Of a stretch of DNA of 8,341 nt, positions 5,463 through 8,341 are shown in pieces. Positions within the stretch are counted from its first letter, which is position 1. Each line of letters begins with the position of its first letter. Made by a program: the position numbers and the translations under genes. The DNA lies in assembly GCA_013203265.1 (NCBI GenBank), contig JABMQK010000028.1, positions 1 through 8,341 of the forward strand, written 5' to 3'. Under the pieces are notes generated by a model. The model did not search any database. It was not told where the DNA came from and saw only the letters and a list, made by a program, of their open reading frames with translations. This stretch comes from a bacterium. Its GTDB lineage: Bacteria > Omnitrophota > Gorgyraeia > Velamenicoccales > JABMQK01.

Positions 5463-7868
5463 CTAAAATGTTCGACTCATACTAAAATGGAATTTTCCTT
5501 CTTTGTCCTCCTCTCCAGGCTCTGTACTCAAAGGAAATCCATAATCTAATTTTATCGGCCCAATTGGAGTCTTTATCCTTAAACCAAAACCTAAGCTAGA
5601 TTTAAAATCGCCTGTTGCAAAATCCTCCACCTTGCGCCAAACATTACCTGTATCAATAAATGTAGCCACTTTAAGAAATTCCATTAAGGAATAAGTGTAT
5701 TCTATATTGTATATTAGAATAGACTCACCGCCAATCGGATCTTCAGTCGTACCATCAATAGGACCAACTTTTCGCTCATTATACCCACGAATAGTATCTG
5801 CGCCTCCTGCATAGAACCTTCTATAAATCGGTATATCATTAGTATCTCCATAAGTAAGAAGACATCCAGCCCGCAACTTCATCTCTATAACAGACCTTTC
5901 CCAAAAACCAAAATATTTGCTACATGATCCATAAAATTTCATAAAATCTTTATCGCCTCCGACGGGTCCACCCACGCCTTCAAAAGAACCGCTAAGAACC
6001 ATACCTTTAATGGGATTAAAAACATTATCACGAGTATCGCAAGTCAAACCCATCTCTATACTCCTTAAGTTATTAGTTCCTACTTCTTTCTTTAAATCAT
6101 TAGAAGCATCACTTTCGACCTCTGAAATTGTAATCTCTTCTAATCTATAGATAATCCTGCCCTTGACATATTCAGAGAATTCTTTGCCTAAACGTAAATC
6201 TCCGCCGACTCGCTTTTCGCTGTAACCGTAACCCACACCACTATCCTTCTTGTGTATCTTTCTATAGAGATCGAATCCGAATGAGACCGGACGATCAAAT
6301 ATCCAAGGCTCTGTGAAACTTAACTGAAAATCTTCTATTACCGTACCTAATTCCGTCCGAAATAATAAATCCTGTCCACCACCTGTAAAATAAGGAAAGT
6401 TAGCTATATCAAAATTCCTTTGTTCTATCTCAAAAAAACCTATAAATTCATCGACCGTAGAATATCCCCCACCAAAACTAAAAGAACCTGTTTGAGCCTC
6501 TTCTACTTCTACGATTAGATTTTCAGTATTCGGCAAAGAACCAGGCTCATTATCAAAAACCACCTCTTGAAAATAACCTAAATTATCCAACCGCTCTTTG
6601 CTTCTCCTTAACTTCTCTCCATCAAATTTATCTCCCGGATTTAAACGAATCTCTCTGCGGATAACCTTATCTTTAGTTTTAGTATTACCCACTATGTCAA
6701 CTCGCCCTACATAGGCTATTTCCTTCTCTATAATATTGTAAGAAATATCGACCTTTCCAGTCTGGGGATCCACTGAAGTCGATTCCCTAATCTGTGCAAA
6801 TAAATAACCTTTACTTAAATAAAAACTACGTAAATTATATGCATCTTGTTGTAAGGATACCTCGTTAAAAGATTCTTCCGGAGTAGCCTCCTCTAATTTG
6901 CTCATTAATTCTTCTGTAGTGAAATCTTTGTTTCCATAAATATTCACACTCCCGACAATATATTTATTGCCTTCATTTATCAAAATATAAATATACATAA
7001 AACCTTTATCATCATAATCAATTCTTGATTCAACTGTCGTATCAGGAAAACCCTCGGTGATATATAAAATTTTTATGCGCTCTAAATCATCCTGAAACTC
7101 ACCCTCTTTAAAAAATCCAGCATGGAACAACTTAGCCCGCCTTGTCTTCATTGCCTTTATAATTCTGCCTCTGCTTATATGATCATTACCTTGTATATAA
7201 ACCCTCTTTATTCTAATACGAGCATTTTCTTTAACCTTAAAAGTTACTTTGACCTTATCTGTTGTTTCATTAACCTCTACATTATAATTAACTTCGGCAT
7301 CAGAATAGCCTCGTTTTTGATATTCGCTCTTAAGGCTCTCAACATCTTCTCTTAATTGATTGTAATCGAGATATTGATCGACTTTAGTCTTTATTATCTT
7401 TCTCTTAATCAAATCCCTTCTAAGTATACGCATCCCTTCCAAAACGACGTTTTCTACAATAGGCTTTTCTACAACGGTAATAATAACTTTCAAACCGTCC
7501 GCTTGATCCTCGACATCTATACCGACATCACTAAAAAAGCCAGTTTCATACAGTCGTTTAATATCATCTCTAGCTACTCTCAAATAGTATGGTTGGTTAA
7601 TTCTTGTCTTTATTTTTGAGAGGATTGTAGAAATACTCATTGCCTTATTGCCCTTAATCTCTATATCCTTGATTATTTTTTGAGTTTGAACTACTTCGAC
7701 TTCCTCATCTTCCTTCTTTTCCGCTTTTTGTCCTAAAGCAGCATCTTGATTAGAAGACTTTGATTCTAAATTGGGGGCTATTTCAGAAGAAAGCTCTTCT
7801 TGAGGGTAAACAAGAGTAGTAAAATTTAAAACTAAAACTGCGAATAAAAAAAATATGGTTTTCTTCAT
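5463..7868 (-). CDS. bamA: Outer membrane protein assembly factor BamA
   Basis: The central Omp85 protein that folds beta-barrels into the outer membrane. The 801 residues are of family length. A signal peptide (about 1-22, MKKTIFFLFAVLVLNF core) is followed by an acidic, low-complexity stretch (about 24-62) not usual in E. coli BamA. Five POTRA domains follow, roughly 65-136, 137-215, 217-300, 303-383 and 386-457, with typical VEGN/IQGN/IYGN/IVGN-like turns (for example IKGNKAM, IQGNDHI, IYGNKDF, IVGNTKT). The 16-strand barrel spans about 461-801. It contains DTRDNVFNPIKG (611-622), the loop-6 motif IRGY (693-696, corresponding to VRGF) and LDYGFPL (774-780). The chain ends in phenylalanine (SMSRTF), as required for BAM recognition. 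Three cysteines (610, 649, 669) lie in the barrel region. An in-frame TAA just upstream fixes the ATG; there is no Shine-Dalgarno, and the promoter lies almost on the start codon. Confidence 0.97.
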   Translation of the reverse strand: MKKTIFFLFAVLVLNFTTLVYPQEELSSEIAPNLESKSSNQDAALGQKAEKKEDEEVEVVQTQKIIKDIEIKGNKAMSISTILSKIKTRINQPYYLRVARDDIKRLYETGFFSDVGIDVEDQADGLKVIITVVEKPIVENVVLEGMRILRRDLIKRKIIKTKVDQYLDYNQLREDVESLKSEYQKRGYSDAEVNYNVEVNETTDKVKVTFKVKENARIRIKRVYIQGNDHISRGRIIKAMKTRRAKLFHAGFFKEGEFQDDLERIKILYITEGFPDTTVESRIDYDDKGFMYIYILINEGNKYIVGSVNIYGNKDFTTEELMSKLEEATPEESFNEVSLQQDAYNLRSFYLSKGYLFAQIRESTSVDPQTGKVDISYNIIEKEIAYVGRVDIVGNTKTKDKVIRREIRLNPGDKFDGEKLRRSKERLDNLGYFQEVVFDNEPGSLPNTENLIVEVEEAQTGSFSFGGGYSTVDEFIGFFEIEQRNFDIANFPYFTGGGQDLLFRTELGTVIEDFQLSFTEPWIFDRPVSFGFDLYRKIHKKDSGVGYGYSEKRVGGDLRLGKEFSEYVKGRIIYRLEEITISEVESDASNDLKKEVGTNNLRSIEMGLTCDTRDNVFNPIKGMVLSGSFEGVGGPVGGDKDFMKFYGSCSKYFGFWERSVIEMKLRAGCLLTYGDTNDIPIYRRFYAGGADTIRGYNERKVGPIDGTTEDPIGGESILIYNIEYTYSLMEFLKVATFIDTGNVWRKVEDFATGDFKSSLGFGLRIKTPIGPIKLDYGFPLSTEPGEEDKEGKFHFSMSRTF

Positions 7869-7877
7869 AATTTATTA

Positions 7878-7906
7878 ATTATACTCTAAATTAAACAAGA
7901 AGTCAA
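7878..7906 (-). promoter_or_regulatory. Sigma70-type promoter of the bamA-lpxI operon
   Basis: On the minus strand TTGACT (7906-7901), a spacer of exactly 17 nt, then TATAAT (7883-7878): one mismatch from the full consensus. The expected start point, about seven bases beyond the -10 box, is near 7871, only about 3 nt before the bamA ATG at 7868. The transcript would therefore be leaderless or nearly so. It lies wholly in the 62-nt dnaB-bamA gap and is the only convincing promoter in the window. It is unlike a sigmaE (GAACTT-type) promoter. Confidence 0.82.
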
Positions 7907-7914
7907 ACTCTTGT
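7895..7914 (-). terminator. Possible weak terminator of dnaB overlapping the bamA promoter
   Basis: On the minus strand ACAAGAG (7914-7908) pairs with CTTCTTGT (7902-7895) with one bulged U and a 5-nt loop, followed by TTTAATTT. The stem is AT-rich and the U-run interrupted, so termination would be inefficient. The hairpin spans the -35 box and part of the spacer of the bamA promoter. Confidence 0.35.
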
Positions 7915-7930
7915 CTTTCTTATATACTTC

Positions 7931-8341
7931 TTATTCCTCCATTACTTGAGCTAAATTATCAAAGCGAGCATATTCTTTAATAAAAGAGAGCTTAAACGAA
8001 CCTACCGGGCCATTTCTCTGTTTTGCAATTATCGCCTCGGCTAATCCTTTATTTTCTACCGTCTGAGTATAGTATTCTTCTCTTAGAAGCAAAACAACCA
8101 CATCGGCGTCCTGCTCAATAGCACCGGATTCCCGAAGGTCGGATAGTTGTGGCCGATGGTCGCTACGGGACTCAACTGCCCTTGATAACTGACTTATGGC
8201 TACCAAAGGAATATTCAACTCTCTAGCTAAGGCCTTTAAGGAACGGGAAATTTCTGAAATTTCTTGCTGTCGATTTTCTGCATATTTAGAACCACGCATA
8301 AGCTGCATATAATCAACAAACATCAATTTAATATCATGATG
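7931..8341 (-). CDS. dnaB: Replicative DNA helicase DnaB, C-terminal part (5' end outside window)
   Basis: The last 136 codons of the hexameric replication-fork helicase; the reading frame stays open to the window edge, so the start is not visible. The visible part is the end of the RecA-type ATPase domain. HDIKLMFVDYMQLM carries the Walker B strand. ISRSLKALARELNIPLVAISQLSR holds the H3 region (QLSR). The hallmark LRESGAIEQDADVVVLL follows, then AIIAKQRNGPVG (its R in KQRNGP is the expected arginine-finger region) and a final ARFDNL. No intein or disruption is seen in this part. A TTG near 8326 could be mistaken for a start, but the codons before it continue the DnaB sequence (HHDIK). It ends 62 nt before bamA, which has its own promoter, so the two need not be cotranscribed. 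Confidence 0.96.
   Translation of the reverse strand, partial: HHDIKLMFVDYMQLMRGSKYAENRQQEISEISRSLKALARELNIPLVAISQLSRAVESRSDHRPQLSDLRESGAIEQDADVVVLLLREEYYTQTVENKGLAEAIIAKQRNGPVGSFKLSFIKEYARFDNLAQVMEE

Noticed and set aside
7122..7619. Two plus-strand open frames opposite the POTRA region of bamA
   Set aside because: Composition is that of reverse-complement AT-rich coding sequence, with no recognisable product.
8324..8326. TTG as a start codon for a 131-residue protein
   Set aside because: The frame stays open to the window edge and the upstream codons (HHDIK) continue the DnaB Walker B region, so this is an internal leucine of a truncated gene.
1..8341. CRISPR array, insertion sequence, phage or toxin-antitoxin genes
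   Set aside because: No regularly spaced repeats, terminal inverted repeats, transposase, integrase or paired small genes were found on either strand; coding is nearly continuous housekeeping sequence.

Overview
The window reads as a compact chromosomal segment from an AT-rich, diderm (LPS-bearing) bacterium. Every gene I can support lies on the minus strand, so transcription runs from position 8341 toward position 1. In that order the layout is: the 3' end of dnaB (replicative helicase, cut by the window edge), bamA, a skp/ompH-type chaperone, lpxD, an lpxC-fabZ gene fusion, lpxA, lpxI, a stand-alone radical SAM gene and a tRNA-Arg(UCG).

The core (about 907-7868) is an envelope-biogenesis operon of six tightly packed genes. 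BamA and Skp handle outer-membrane protein insertion and periplasmic chaperoning. LpxA, LpxC, LpxD and LpxI are the first four steps of Raetz-pathway lipid A synthesis, from UDP-GlcNAc to 2,3-diacylglucosamine-1-phosphate (lipid X). The FabZ half of the fusion enzyme draws the same 3-hydroxyacyl-ACP pool toward phospholipid fatty acids. From lpxD to lpxI the genes are 1-4 nt apart or overlap, which implies translational coupling. A near-consensus sigma70-type promoter (TTGACT, 17 bp, TATAAT) sits directly before bamA, so close to the ATG that the bamA message should be leaderless or nearly so. At the far end, a GC-rich hairpin with a T-rich tail ends the operon immediately against the start codon of the radical SAM gene.

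The arrangement resembles the proteobacterial bamA-skp-lpxD-fabZ-lpxA-lpxB locus with two differences. LpxC is fused to FabZ (a fusion best known from Bacteroidetes and also found in some uncultured diderm phyla), and LpxI stands where lpxB is often found, with no lpxB in the window. LpxI combined with the LpxC-FabZ fusion argues against Bacteroidetes, which typically use LpxH, and would suit an Omnitrophota-like or related lineage. That taxonomic guess is inference from gene content only.

Beyond the operon, a small bacterial member of the TYW1-like radical SAM group (COG0731-type) lies 17 nt upstream of tRNA-Arg(UCG), presumably on the same transcript. I see no mobile element, CRISPR array, phage gene or pseudogene. 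No gap between genes exceeds about 85 nt. Nothing here is a clearly new system; the items most worth a second look are the leaderless bamA promoter, the lpxD/lpxC overlap that creates a basic LpxD tail, and the terminator/anti-SD-like hairpin in front of the radical SAM gene.
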